The notes below the pieces were generated by a model. The model had not been told where the DNA came from. It ran no database searches and worked only from the letters and a program-made list of their open reading frames with translations. A stretch of DNA of 64,000 nucleotides from Marinobacter gudaonensis. GTDB lineage: Bacteria > Pseudomonadota > Gammaproteobacteria > Pseudomonadales > Oleiphilaceae. The DNA lies in NCBI RefSeq assembly GCF_900115175.1, contig NZ_FOYV01000003.1, positions 1 to 64,000 on the forward strand, written 5' to 3'. Shown here piece after piece: positions 42,115-51,250 of the stretch. The position numbers and the translations under genes are program-made. Every line of letters starts with the position of its first letter. Within the stretch, counting starts at the first letter, position 1.

Positions 42115-42558
42115 ATGATGAACAAAGAACTGATGACCGCCAAAATCCTGGAAGCCAAAGTCGCCAAGGGCATGACCTGGGAAGCCATTGCCGAAGCCAT
42201 CGGCATGTCCCCCGTGTTCACCACCTCGGCCGCCCTGGGCATGAACAGCCTCACCGAAGACAAGGCGTTCGCCCTGTGCGAAACCCTGGGCCTGGAAAAG
42301 CCGGTGGCGGAAGCCCTGCAGGTGTGCCCGAAGAAAGCCTGGGACGGCGCCGTTCCCCAGGACCCGCTGATCTACCGTCTGTATGAAGTGGTCGGCGTAT
42401 ACGGCGACACCATGAAGGAACTCATCCATGAGAAGTTCGGTGACGGCATCATGAGTGCCATCGATTTCACCATGGACATCGAGAAGGAAGAGAATCCGAA
42501 GGGCGACCGTGTGGTGGTCACCATGAACGGGAAATTCCTGCCCTATAAGGCCTGGTAA
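42115..42558 (+). CDS. cynS: Cyanase (cyanate hydratase)
   Basis: 147 residues; ATG 42115 follows AGAGAGGAAA. N-terminal DNA-binding-like helical domain, then the active-site domain with R88 and E91 in IYRLYEVVG and S114 in GIMSAIDF, equivalent to E. coli R96, E99 and S122. It converts cyanate plus bicarbonate to ammonia and CO2 as a decamer. Its presence gives the transporter operon its probable substrate, letting the cell use cyanate as nitrogen source or detoxify it. Confidence 0.96.
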   Translation: MMNKELMTAKILEAKVAKGMTWEAIAEAIGMSPVFTTSAALGMNSLTEDKAFALCETLGLEKPVAEALQVCPKKAWDGAVPQDPLIYRLYEVVGVYGDTMKELIHEKFGDGIMSAIDFTMDIEKEENPKGDRVVVTMNGKFLPYKAW

Positions 42559-42566
42559 CCCTGGGT

Positions 42567-42741
42567 TCTTTAACCTCGGAGGTCTCGTCCTTGTAGCCTG
42601 TTGGCTGGGGGGCGGGCCTGCGGGGTGGCAGGTGGAGTTTTTCTTGGAAAAAGAACTCGCTTCGCTCAGACACCTTTTTCCGGCGAAAAATCCACCTACC
42701 ACCCCGCGCCGACGTGCAACAGGGGTTCACGAGGTTAAAGA
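42567..42741. repeat. Nested hairpin element, family II copy 1
   Basis: Outer 12-bp perfect arms TCTTTAACCTCG (42567-42578) and CGAGGTTAAAGA (42730-42741) enclose an imperfect stem (GCGGGGTGGCAGGTGGA with TCCACCTACCACCCCGC) and a core AAAAAGAACTCGCTTCGCTC then AGACACCTTTTT. The core recurs, inverted, at 42890-42970. It lies directly after cynS and could end its transcription. Confidence 0.85.
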
Positions 42742-42753
42742 CTCTTGTGCTCG

Positions 42754-42824
42754 TGTAGGTTGGATTAGCCGTAGGCGTAATCCAACAGATTTTGTCGGAT
42801 TACGCTTTGCTAATCCGACCTACA
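42754..42824. repeat. Inverted repeat with GTAATCC motifs
   Basis: TGTAGGTTGGATTAGC (42754-42769) pairs with GCTAATCCGACCTACA (42809-42824), one mismatch. Inside, CGTAATCCAACA and TGTCGGATTACG pair as well. Related GTAGGTCGGATTAGC repeats are common intergenic elements in gammaproteobacterial genomes, as far as I recall. Confidence 0.8.
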
Positions 42825-42889
42825 AACTCCTGATTCTGCATTAAGGTCTTTTTCTTTCATTTGGTCTATCGTTTCTGCCCGTCGGTAGG

Positions 42890-42970
42890 GGGTGGCGGTA
42901 TTTTTTCTGACAGGGAAAAGGTGTCTGAGCGAAGCGAGTTCTTTTCCCCGAAGAAAAAATACCGCCACCC
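42890..42970. repeat. Nested hairpin element, family II copy 2 (inverted core)
   Basis: Perfect 19-bp arms (42890-42908 and 42952-42970), GGGTGGCGGTATTTTTTCT, enclose the core GGAAAAGGTGTCTGAGCGAA followed by GCGAGTTCTTTTCC, the reverse complement of copy 1's core. The arms are specific to this copy. Confidence 0.88.
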
Positions 42971-42975
42971 GCGTA

Positions 42976-43064
42976 CCTGCCCGCCAAACCTCAGGCTAAA
43001 GAGAAACCTGCCCGCCAACCCTCAGGCTACAAAAAGACTATACCCGCCAAACCTCAGGCCAACC
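42976..43064. repeat. Three tandem about 31-32-bp repeats
   Basis: Units begin at 42976, 43007 and about 43039, each with CCGCCAAACCTCAGGC or a one-base variant. The third copy overlaps the stop codon end of ilvM. Confidence 0.75.
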
Positions 43065-43332
43065 GAGACCGAGCCACGCCCCCGGAAGCAAGCGCCACCT
43101 CAGCAACCGTATGCAGCTTCTCCAGTTGCGACTGCAACATGGCAATCGGCCGGGTGCCTTCCAGGGTGAGGGCGATGTTCAGGTGCTCCCCGGCGGTCTC
43201 TACCGCCATTGTGGCGATTCGGAACCCGCGGATGCGGACCACCTGGCAAAGGCGTTCCAGGGCGGCCGCTTCCTGATTCATTCGGCAGTGGATGGTGTAG
43301 CTGGGCGTTGCTGGCTGGCTTTGCGGGTTCAT
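43054..43332 (-). CDS. ilvM: Acetolactate synthase small subunit, IlvM type
   Basis: 92 residues; ATG 43332 overlaps the ilvG stop (ATGA), giving tight translational coupling. One ACT domain: YTIHCRMNQEAAALERLCQV then VRIRGFRIATMAVE, and HLNIALTLEGTRPIAMLQSQ. It is shorter than IlvN/IlvH and matches the IlvM kind, which regulates and stabilises IlvG. The end lies in a tandem repeat. Confidence 0.9.
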   Translation of the reverse strand: MNPQSQPATPSYTIHCRMNQEAAALERLCQVVRIRGFRIATMAVETAGEHLNIALTLEGTRPIAMLQSQLEKLHTVAEVALASGGVARSRLA

Positions 43333-45029
43333 GCTACCTGCTCCTGCTTGTTGTTTGTGGTGCGTCGGGTTTCGTCGATCATGTCGGTGTTGCTGGCGCC
43401 GGGTTTGACGATGGGCCAGACGTTTTCGTCGCGGCTGATGGCCACGTGCAGCAGCATCGGGCCGTTGTAGGCCAGTATGGTTTCGATGCCCCGGCGGATC
43501 TGGTCGGTGCGTTCGATGTGCAGGGCCGGGATGTCGAAGGCCCGGGCCATGGCTACGAAGTCGGGGTTGTCGTCCAGGTTTATCTGGCTTTCCCGGTTGT
43601 TGTAGAACAGCTCCTGCTGCTGGCGGACCATGCCCAGGCACTGGTTGTCCATGACGATCAGTTTCACCGGCAGGTTGTAGCGGCGGATGGTGGCCAGTTC
43701 CTGTGCGTTCATCATGAACGAGCCATCGCCGGTAACGTTGATCACGGTGCTGTTGCGATCTGCAAACTGCGCTCCGATGGCGGCGGGCAGGCCGAAGCCC
43801 ATGGTGCCCAGGCCACCGCTGGTGAGGTGGTGGCGCGGGTGGTCGAACTCGTAGTGCTGGGCCACCCACATCTGGTGCTGGCCCACGTCGCAGGCGATGA
43901 CGGTGTCGTCCGGGGCAATCCGTGACAGCTGGCGGATGAACGCCGGGCCGGTGATCGGGGCCAGGGGCTCTTCGTTGTCGGCGGCGTGGAAGCCGCCAGT
44001 GGTGTGCCACGTTCGGCACTGCTTCTGCCAGGGGGCAATGGCCAGCGGCTGTTTCTCAAACGCCTCGGTGAGCGCCGACAGAATAGCGTTCAGGTCGCCA
44101 CGGATAGCCAGGTCGGCCGGGCGCAGTTTGTTGATCTCGGCGGCGTCGGCGTCGATGTGGATCATCCGGGCGTTCGGGGCAAAGCCGTCCAGCTTGCCGG
44201 TGGCCCGGTCGTCCAGGCGGGCGCCGATCACCAGCAGCAGGTCGCATTCGTCCACCGCCTTGTTGGCCGCCCGGGAGCCGTGCATGCCCAGCATGCCGAG
44301 GTTGTAGGGGTTGTGCTTGCCGGCATTGCCGATGCCCTTCAGGGTGACGACCGCGGGCAAGGCGGAGGTTCCGGCAAAGGCACGGAAGCTTTCCTCGGCG
44401 TGGGCCAGGCTGATGCCGCCGCCGCTGTAGAGCAGGGGCTTGCGGGCTGTTCGCAGCATGGCCAGGGCGTCGGTCAGATCCGGAGCGGCGTTGGAGGCGG
44501 TCGACTGTTGAGGGGCGGGCGCCTCGGCCACTTCGGTCAGCAACAGGTCTTTAGGGATATCAATCCAGACCGGACCGGGGCGACCGCTCTGGGCGAGTTC
44601 AATCGCCTCTTCCAAGATGCCGGGCAGGCTGTCCGCATCGTCGATCAGGTAGCTGTGTTTGACGATGCCCAGGGTCATGCCGAGTACGTCGGTTTCCTGG
44701 AAGGCGTCGGTGCCGATCAGTCCGGAGGGCACCTGGCCGGTGATCACCAGCATGGGAATGGAATCCCGGTGGGCGTTGGCCACGCCGGTAATCAGGTTGG
44801 TGGCACCGGGCCCGGAGGTGGCAATGCACACGCCCAGCTTGCCACTGGCCCGGGCGTAGCCGTCGGCGGCCAGGGCGCAGGCCTGTTCGTGGCGGCACAG
44901 CACGTGTTCCACACCCACATCGTCCACCAGCGCGTCATAGAGCGGCATGATGCAGCCGCCGGGGTAGCCGAATACCGTGCTGATGTGGTGGCGGTGGAAC
45001 GCTTCAAGAATGTGCTGTGCGCCGTTCAT
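43329..45029 (-). CDS. ilvG: Acetolactate synthase large subunit, IlvG type
   Basis: 566 residues from ATG 45029. Thiamine-diphosphate enzyme: catalytic E48 in LCRHEQACALAADGYARASG, GVCIATSGPGATNLITG, QTDVLG-like segment (FQETDVLGMTLGIVKHSY), and the TPP/Mg motif GDGSFMMNAQELATIRRYN. It condenses two pyruvates to acetolactate, or pyruvate with 2-oxobutyrate, first in valine/isoleucine synthesis. A leader peptide and attenuator precede it. Confidence 0.95.
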   Translation of the reverse strand: MNGAQHILEAFHRHHISTVFGYPGGCIMPLYDALVDDVGVEHVLCRHEQACALAADGYARASGKLGVCIATSGPGATNLITGVANAHRDSIPMLVITGQVPSGLIGTDAFQETDVLGMTLGIVKHSYLIDDADSLPGILEEAIELAQSGRPGPVWIDIPKDLLLTEVAEAPAPQQSTASNAAPDLTDALAMLRTARKPLLYSGGGISLAHAEESFRAFAGTSALPAVVTLKGIGNAGKHNPYNLGMLGMHGSRAANKAVDECDLLLVIGARLDDRATGKLDGFAPNARMIHIDADAAEINKLRPADLAIRGDLNAILSALTEAFEKQPLAIAPWQKQCRTWHTTGGFHAADNEEPLAPITGPAFIRQLSRIAPDDTVIACDVGQHQMWVAQHYEFDHPRHHLTSGGLGTMGFGLPAAIGAQFADRNSTVINVTGDGSFMMNAQELATIRRYNLPVKLIVMDNQCLGMVRQQQELFYNNRESQINLDDNPDFVAMARAFDIPALHIERTDQIRRGIETILAYNGPMLLHVAISRDENVWPIVKPGASNTDMIDETRRTTNNKQEQVA

Positions 45030-45056
45030 GGTCGTTTTTCCCTTTTCTTTTGCCGT

Positions 45057-45097
45057 AAAAAAAGAAACCCCCGGGACCTTTCGGTGCCGGGGGTTTC
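45057..45097 (-). terminator. ilv attenuator terminator
   Basis: On the minus strand GAAACCCCCGGCACC pairs with GGTCCCGGGGGTTTC (one mismatch) across an ACCGAAAGG loop, followed by seven T residues (45057-45063). It lies between the leader peptide and ilvG, just before its ribosome site. Confidence 0.92.
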
Positions 45098-45118
45098 TGG
45101 TGTCTTGTCAGGTTGTCG

Positions 45119-45211
45119 CTATCTCACCCGCTTGTCCACGCAAAAGCCCCCGGACGGTACCACGACCACCAGGACGAGCTTCACAAGGACAATCACTGAG
45201 TTGAGATTCAT
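45119..45211 (-). CDS. ilvGM leader peptide (attenuation)
   Basis: 30 residues beginning MNLNSVIVLVKLVLVVVV, with a run of Leu, Val and Ile codons typical of branched-chain amino acid leader peptides. Its stop codon is 22 bp before the terminator hairpin. A CCGGGGG run in the leader codons (plus-strand 45142-45153) can pair with the AAACCCCCGG arm of the terminator to form an antiterminator. Stalling on the Val/Leu/Ile codons would prevent termination and allow ilvGM expression. Found by reading the minus strand. Confidence 0.93.
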   Translation of the reverse strand: MNLNSVIVLVKLVLVVVVPSGGFCVDKRVR

Positions 45212-45308
45212 AAAATCGACGGTCTGCTCTGAATTCATAAAACGATTCTGTGTAGAATCTAACCCACGTTTTTAGCCGGGCGCAAGCCTTATTTACAGAG
45301 AGCATTCA

Positions 45309-46391
45309 ATGACGAAAGCAAAATGGGGGTCGATCGGGCTTTCTCTACTGATCGTGGTGGTTCTGGTGATCTGGATGGCGATCGGGGAAGTGAAGGTGGC
45401 CAGCGAAGAGGCGCCGCAACGCCAGGAGAACGTCGAGGACTCACTCACCAGCGTGCAGGTGGAAACCCTGAGTGCCAGGCTCCATGAACCCGGGCTTATG
45501 CTCCAGGGCCAGCTTGAGCCCTGGCGTTCGGTGATGCTCAGTGCCCAGGTGTCGGGCCGGGTGGAATCCCTGTCTGTGGGGCTGGGAGATGACGTACGCC
45601 AGGGTCAGCAACTGCTGGAGATCTCTGATGAAGGGCGCAATGCCGAGGTTCTGCGTTGGCAGTCCCGGGTCAAGAAACTGGAGGCTGATCTGGCGGCGGC
45701 CAGGCGCCTGCGGTCTGGCAACCTGGCCGCAGAATCCGAGGTCCTTGGCCTTGAAAGCGACCTTGCGGCGGCGCGTGCCGAACTGGCCATTGCCCGGCAG
45801 GTCGTCGACCACCTGACTCCGGAAGCGCCCTTTGATGGCATCATCAACCAGAAATCTGTGGATACCGGTGACCTGGTGCAGATTGGCTCACCGCTGCTTG
45901 AACTGGTGCAGGTGGATCGCCTGAAGGCAACCGCCCGGGTGCCCCAGCAATCGGTGGCGGATGTTGCGCCGGGCCAGGCGGTGCGCGTGGATCTTCTGGA
46001 CGGCAGCCAGCTCTCGGGTGTCGTGACCTTTGTAGCCAGTGCCGCGTCACCGGAAACCCGCAGTTTTGCGGTAGAGATCGCGGTGGAAAATCCGGATCGC
46101 AAACGGATTGCCGGCGGCAGTGCGAGCCTGCGTGTAGCCCTGCCGGAGGTGAAAGCGATGTTCATTTCGCCCGCCTATCTGTCGCTCGGCGATGATGGAC
46201 GACCCGGAGTGAAGTACGTGAATGGTAACAATGAGGTGGCGTTCGGCCGGGTGAAGCTGCTGAGCGTGTCCACCGAGGGCGCCTGGGTGACCGGCCTGCC
46301 GGAGGAGATCCGGCTGATTACCCGGGGTGGCGGCTTTGTCAGTATCGGCGAGCAGGTAGTGCCCGTTGACGCAGCTGAAAACCGGGGCTAA
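45309..46391 (+). CDS. RND efflux periplasmic adaptor (MFP)
   Basis: 360 residues from ATG 45309. A single N-terminal membrane anchor (IGLSLLIVVVLVIWMAIG, about 9-26) with no lipobox, then a barrel-sandwich lipoyl half (SAQVSGRVESLSVGLGDDV), a coiled-coil hairpin (about 100-155), the second half (APFDGIINQKSVDTGDLVQIGSP) and beta domains. It links the inner-membrane RND pump, encoded next, to an outer-membrane channel not found here. Same operon (5 bp gap). Confidence 0.9.
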   Translation: MTKAKWGSIGLSLLIVVVLVIWMAIGEVKVASEEAPQRQENVEDSLTSVQVETLSARLHEPGLMLQGQLEPWRSVMLSAQVSGRVESLSVGLGDDVRQGQQLLEISDEGRNAEVLRWQSRVKKLEADLAAARRLRSGNLAAESEVLGLESDLAAARAELAIARQVVDHLTPEAPFDGIINQKSVDTGDLVQIGSPLLELVQVDRLKATARVPQQSVADVAPGQAVRVDLLDGSQLSGVVTFVASAASPETRSFAVEIAVENPDRKRIAGGSASLRVALPEVKAMFISPAYLSLGDDGRPGVKYVNGNNEVAFGRVKLLSVSTEGAWVTGLPEEIRLITRGGGFVSIGEQVVPVDAAENRG

Positions 46392-46396
46392 AGCCG

Positions 46397-49300
46397 ATGC
46401 GCACCCTCATTTTCGCCGCCATTGATCGCAGCCGGACCACGTTGCTGACATTGCTGTTCCTGATTCTGGGCGGGCTGGCAGCGTTCCAGACCATCCCGAA
46501 GGAAGCCAATCCCGACGTCACCATCCCGATGATCTACGTTTCGATGACACTGGATGGCATCAGTCCGGAGGACGCGGAGCGGTTGCTGGTGCGGCCAATG
46601 GAGCAGGAGCTGCGTTCCCTGGAAGGCATCAAGGAAATGCGCGGTACCGCCTCGGAAGGCCATGCCTCGGTGATGCTGGAGTTCGATGCCGGTTTCGACC
46701 CGGACAAGGCGCTGCAGGACGTTCGGGAGAAGGTGGACACGGCTCGAACCAAGCTGCCCGAGGAAGCGGATGAGCCCAGGGTGAACGAGATCAACGTTTC
46801 CCTGTTCCCGGTGCTGTCGGTGGGGTTGTCGGGGCCGCTGTCGGAACGTGAGCTGATCACCATTGCCCGCCGATTCCAGGATGCTATCGAGTCCATTCCG
46901 GAAGTGCTGGAAGTGGACATCGGCGGCGACCGGGAGGACCTGCTCGAGATTGTGGTGGACCCCCAGGTGCTGGAGAGCTACGGCATTGATTTTGACCAGC
47001 TGGCCGCCCTGGTTACCCGGAACAATCAGTTGGTGGCGGCAGGCTCCCTGGACACCGGTAACGGTCGCATGGCTTTGAAAGTCCCGGGTGTGATCGAGAC
47101 CATCGAGGATGTCATGTCCATGCCCGTGAAGGTGGACGGCGATACGGTGGTGACTTTCGGCGATGTCGCCATGCTCCAGCGCACCTTCAAGGACCCCACC
47201 GGTTTTGCCCGCATCAACGGCGAGCCGGCCCTGGTGCTGGAAGTGTCCAAACGTGCCGGTGCCAACATCATCGAGACCATCGCCCAGGTTCGTGAGCTGA
47301 TTGACGAGGCCAGGCCGCAGCTGCCGAACTCGCTGGAAATACGCTACATCATGGATCAGTCCCAGGAAGTGAGGGACATTCTAAGCGACCTGCTCAACAA
47401 CGTACTGACGGCCATTGTACTGGTGTTGATCGTGGTGATTGCCGCCATGGGGCCGCGCTCGGCGGTGATGGTCGGACTGACCATTCCCGGTGCCTTCCTC
47501 ACCGGTATCCTGGTGATCTGGAGCATGGGGCTGACCCTCAATATCGTGGTGCTCTTCAGCCTGATTCTGGTGGCGGGCATGCTGGTGGACGGCGCCATCG
47601 TGGTCTCCGAGCTGGCGGACCGTAACCTGACCGAGGGTCATCCGGTCAGGCACGCCTGGGCCGAGGCGGCCAGTCGCATGGCCTGGCCCATCATCGCCTC
47701 CACCGCCACCACCCTGGCGGTATTTCTGCCACTGCTGTTCTGGCCCGGTGTGGTCGGTGAGTTCATGAAGTTCCTGCCGCTGACGGTGATCATCTGCCTG
47801 ATTGCGTCCCTGGCGATGGCGCTCGTGTTCCTGCCGGTGCTGGGCAGCGTCAGTGGTGGTCGGCGGTCACTCAACACGCAGCCGGGCGGGCGGCTGATGC
47901 AAGGGTATCGCCAGCTGCTGACCCGACTTCTGCAATCGCCGGGTCTGACTCTGGTGGGCGTACTGCTGGTGATTGGCGTGATCTACGTGGCCTATGCGCG
48001 CTTCAACCATGGGGTGGAGTTTTTCCCGAGCGTGGAGCCGGATTCGGCGCAGGTACAGGTCAGGGCCCGGGGCGATCTCTCCGTTTGGGAGCGGGATGCC
48101 ATTGTGCGGGAGGTGGAACAGCGTCTGCGTGGCATGCCCGAGGTGAAGGCCCTCTACGCACGTTCAATGGTTCGCCCCGGGTCGCAGTTGGCGCCGGATG
48201 TGATCGGCGTTCTGCAGTTCCAGTTTACCGACTGGTTCACCCGTCGCCCGGCCAGTGCCATCCTCGAGGATTTCCGCGATCTGACGGCGGACATTCCCGG
48301 CATAGAGCTGGAGTTTCGCAAGCAGGAGGGCGGACCGGCGGAGGGTAAGCCCATTGAACTGCAGGTGAGCAGCCGCAGTGCCGGCAACCTGAACGGCTAC
48401 GTGAATGAGATCAAGGAAAAGATGCGCGAGCTGGGCGGCTTTGTGGACATCGAGGACGATCGTAGCCTGCCCGGTATCGAGTGGCGGCTGCAGGTGGATC
48501 GCGAGGCGGCGGCGCGCTTTGGTACAGACGTGCTGGGTATCGGCAGCGCGGTCAGACTGGTTACCAACGGCCTGGTTCTGGCTACCTACCGGCCGGAAGA
48601 CGTGCGGGATGAAGTCGATATTGTGGTCCGCGTGCCCAACAACTGGCGGGAATTGGACCATCTTCAGCGACAGACCATCAACACGCCCAGGGGCCAGGTG
48701 CCGTTGTCGGAATTCGTGGATCTGCGCCCGGGTGACAAGACCAACAGCATTGTGCGGGTGGATGGCCAGCGCACCGTCACCATCAAATCCGAGCTGGCCG
48801 AGGGCCGTCGGGTGGACGAACTGCTGCGTTCACTCCAGGCCGCGATGCCCGAGCCGCCAGAGGGCGTGTCGGTGAAGTTCGCTGGTGAGAATGAAGACCA
48901 GCAGCAGGCTTCAAACTTCCTGGCCACCGCGTTCCTGGTGGCGATTGGCCTGATGCTGCTGATTCTGGTGACCCAGTTCAATTCCCTGTATCAGACCTTC
49001 CTGATCCTGTCGGCCATCGTGCTATCCACCGCCGGGGTTCTGTTGGGGCTCCTGGTGAACGGCCAGTCCTTCGGCATAGTGATGGTGGGCATGGGCACCA
49101 TTGCCCTGGCGGGCATCGTGGTGAACAACAACATCATTCTGATCGACACCTACAACCAGATGCGCAAGGACGGCATGGACGCCTATGAGGCAGCCCTGGA
49201 AACCGGTTGCCTGCGTCTCAGGCCGGTGCTGCTCACTGCGATCACGACGGTTTTGGGTCTGATGCCCATGGTACTGGGCGTGAACGTGGATCTGCTCACG

Positions 49301-49480
49301 CCCTCCCTGGGCCTGGGTGCGCCTTCCACCCAGTGGTGGACCCAGCTCTCCAGCGCCATTGCCGGCGGACTCACCTTCGCGACCATGCTGACCCTGCTGC
49401 TGACACCGGCCCTGCTGGTGCTGGGAAACCGGGCCGGCCGGTCCATACGGGGCCTGGCCGGACGGGTGCGTGGCGCTTGA
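46397..49480 (+). CDS. RND-family efflux pump, inner-membrane transporter
   Basis: 1027 residues from ATG 46397. The HAE-type organisation of 12 helices with two large periplasmic loops is clear: N-terminal TLLFLILGGLAAFQTIPKEANPDVTIPMIYV, the central helix 4 motif GMLVDGAIVVSELADRN (proton-relay Asp), the EADR-like second half, and C-terminal GIVVNNNIILIDTYNQMRKDG. Proton-driven export of hydrophobic compounds is expected. There is no adjacent outer-membrane protein or TetR regulator; substrate unknown. Confidence 0.93.
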   Translation: MRTLIFAAIDRSRTTLLTLLFLILGGLAAFQTIPKEANPDVTIPMIYVSMTLDGISPEDAERLLVRPMEQELRSLEGIKEMRGTASEGHASVMLEFDAGFDPDKALQDVREKVDTARTKLPEEADEPRVNEINVSLFPVLSVGLSGPLSERELITIARRFQDAIESIPEVLEVDIGGDREDLLEIVVDPQVLESYGIDFDQLAALVTRNNQLVAAGSLDTGNGRMALKVPGVIETIEDVMSMPVKVDGDTVVTFGDVAMLQRTFKDPTGFARINGEPALVLEVSKRAGANIIETIAQVRELIDEARPQLPNSLEIRYIMDQSQEVRDILSDLLNNVLTAIVLVLIVVIAAMGPRSAVMVGLTIPGAFLTGILVIWSMGLTLNIVVLFSLILVAGMLVDGAIVVSELADRNLTEGHPVRHAWAEAASRMAWPIIASTATTLAVFLPLLFWPGVVGEFMKFLPLTVIICLIASLAMALVFLPVLGSVSGGRRSLNTQPGGRLMQGYRQLLTRLLQSPGLTLVGVLLVIGVIYVAYARFNHGVEFFPSVEPDSAQVQVRARGDLSVWERDAIVREVEQRLRGMPEVKALYARSMVRPGSQLAPDVIGVLQFQFTDWFTRRPASAILEDFRDLTADIPGIELEFRKQEGGPAEGKPIELQVSSRSAGNLNGYVNEIKEKMRELGGFVDIEDDRSLPGIEWRLQVDREAAARFGTDVLGIGSAVRLVTNGLVLATYRPEDVRDEVDIVVRVPNNWRELDHLQRQTINTPRGQVPLSEFVDLRPGDKTNSIVRVDGQRTVTIKSELAEGRRVDELLRSLQAAMPEPPEGVSVKFAGENEDQQQASNFLATAFLVAIGLMLLILVTQFNSLYQTFLILSAIVLSTAGVLLGLLVNGQSFGIVMVGMGTIALAGIVVNNNIILIDTYNQMRKDGMDAYEAALETGCLRLRPVLLTAITTVLGLMPMVLGVNVDLLTPSLGLGAPSTQWWTQLSSAIAGGLTFATMLTLLLTPALLVLGNRAGRSIRGLAGRVRGA

Positions 49481-49483
49481 TGG

Positions 49484-51109
49484 CTAGTGCCGGATGCGGT
49501 TGGCCAAGTCCTGAGCGCGGGTGGCCATGGCCTCAAGTTCCGGCACCGTGCGCAAGTTGTTCTGGGCCGCCTGGTGCATGGCCTCGGAGGTTTCGGCAAC
49601 GTCAGTGACGTTGCGGTTGATATCCTCACACACGCTGGTCTGTTCCTCGGCGGCGGTGGCAACCTGCGTGGTGGCGTCGTTGATACTGCCCATACGGTGG
49701 TTGATGCCGGCGAGTGTGGTACGCACCGCCTCTACCGCTTCGCTGCTTTCTCCGGCCACCACGCCTGACGCTTCCATGAACTCGGTAGCATCCCGCGAGG
49801 CATTGCTGATAGCCCCAATGATCTGGTCGATCTCCACGGTGGCTTCCTGGGTCTTGGCTGCCAGGTTGCGGACCTCATCCGCCACCACAGCAAAGCCCCG
49901 ACCGGCCTCGCCCGCGCGGGCGGCTTCAATGGCGGCATTCAGCGCCAGCAGGTTGGTCTGGTCCGCAATCTCCCGGATGACCTTCATGACGTCGCCCACT
50001 TTCTTACCGTCGCTGGCCAGTTGGTTGACGGTTTGCGCGGAACTGCGGATCTGGTCGGTAAGGCGGCGCATGCTGTCCACCGCCCGGTTGATCTGCGTGT
50101 CGGCGGTAGCGGTTTCTTCGGAGGTCTGAGCCACCTCCGTGGCCACTGACGCTGCGTGCCGGGCAACGTCTTCGGCGGTGGCCGACATCTCATTCATGGC
50201 AGTGGCGATCTGCTCAATCCGCTGGTGGGCGAGGTCCGACTGACTGACCACGCTGTCAGCGTTCAGTCGTATCAGCTCGCCGGTATCGTTCAGCTGCCGG
50301 GCATTGTCCTTCAACTGGGCACCAGTATCGCTCAGGAAACGGTGCAGGTTGCGCGCAGCATCAGCCAATTGGCCCAGCTCGTCCGCGCGCTGCATGGTGA
50401 CAGGATCAGACAGGTCGCCGTCGCCCAGCCGGGAAATCTGCGCCGTCAGTTTCTGGGCGGGGCGCACCACGCCGGAGATCAGAATCAGGATCAGCACGAC
50501 CGTACCCAGAACAATCGCCAGCAACAGGACGCTGGCCACCAGCCAGCTGCGCTCGGTCACGGTCGTGTTGAGCGCCTCGGCCCGGGTCAGGCTGTCTTCA
50601 CGAACTGCCCGGGCTGCTTCCTGGATCAGGCGGGCCGGCTCCCGATCAATGCCCTGAACCGCTTCGTCGCCAGCGTTGGGGTCAAAGCCAGCACGGGTGA
50701 AGGCTTCAAAGCCGCGTCGGTAAGCCTGGCCCATCTCCCGATGGGCCTGACTGAACTGGGTCATGAGAGCCTTGGCGTCCGGTTCGGTCATGCGCGGAAT
50801 CAGTGTTTTCAATTGGGACTGGATCGCCGCCTCCCGGTCCTGGAAACGCTGCCAGTACTTCTCCAGCTGTTCGGGATCGGAACCGCGAATAAGTACGTTT
50901 TTCCATTCCTGGACCTGAGTCTTGAACTCCGAGAGTACATCCTGAGACTCCAGAGCAGTGACCATCCGGTTACCAACCAGATCGTTAAAATCGTCTTTGA
51001 CGTTGAGAGAGAAATTGAGGTAAACGACCGCCACAGCCGCTACTACCAGGTTCGCGGCAAGAACAACCAGGAGAACCCGGTTGAGAATGCTTTTTGAATA
51101 CCAGCCCAT
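49484..51109 (-). CDS. Methyl-accepting chemotaxis protein
   Basis: 541 residues; ATG 51109 ([19 protein letters not shown]) is preferred over 51157 because the first transmembrane helix starts here. Helices at about 10-30 and 190-213 bracket a periplasmic sensor of about 160 residues, followed by HAMP and a long signalling coiled coil with the conserved tip [20 protein letters not shown]. It reports ligand binding to CheA/CheW for flagellar control. The ligand is unknown. It converges with the RND gene. Confidence 0.92.
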   Translation of the reverse strand: MGWYSKSILNRVLLVVLAANLVVAAVAVVYLNFSLNVKDDFNDLVGNRMVTALESQDVLSEFKTQVQEWKNVLIRGSDPEQLEKYWQRFQDREAAIQSQLKTLIPRMTEPDAKALMTQFSQAHREMGQAYRRGFEAFTRAGFDPNAGDEAVQGIDREPARLIQEAARAVREDSLTRAEALNTTVTERSWLVASVLLLAIVLGTVVLILILISGVVRPAQKLTAQISRLGDGDLSDPVTMQRADELGQLADAARNLHRFLSDTGAQLKDNARQLNDTGELIRLNADSVVSQSDLAHQRIEQIATAMNEMSATAEDVARHAASVATEVAQTSEETATADTQINRAVDSMRRLTDQIRSSAQTVNQLASDGKKVGDVMKVIREIADQTNLLALNAAIEAARAGEAGRGFAVVADEVRNLAAKTQEATVEIDQIIGAISNASRDATEFMEASGVVAGESSEAVEAVRTTLAGINHRMGSINDATTQVATAAEEQTSVCEDINRNVTDVAETSEAMHQAAQNNLRTVPELEAMATRAQDLANRIRH

Positions 51110-51250
51110 GGAAGCTTCCCGAAAAAGTTGAAGGTGACAGATCAGTGGCGTTGGCAATCGTTTATTATTGGCGACGATAATGTCGGCATCGTTTGCATAA
51201 CCATGAGCCTTTATTGCACGAGAATTGTGAATTTTTTATGACAGAACCCC

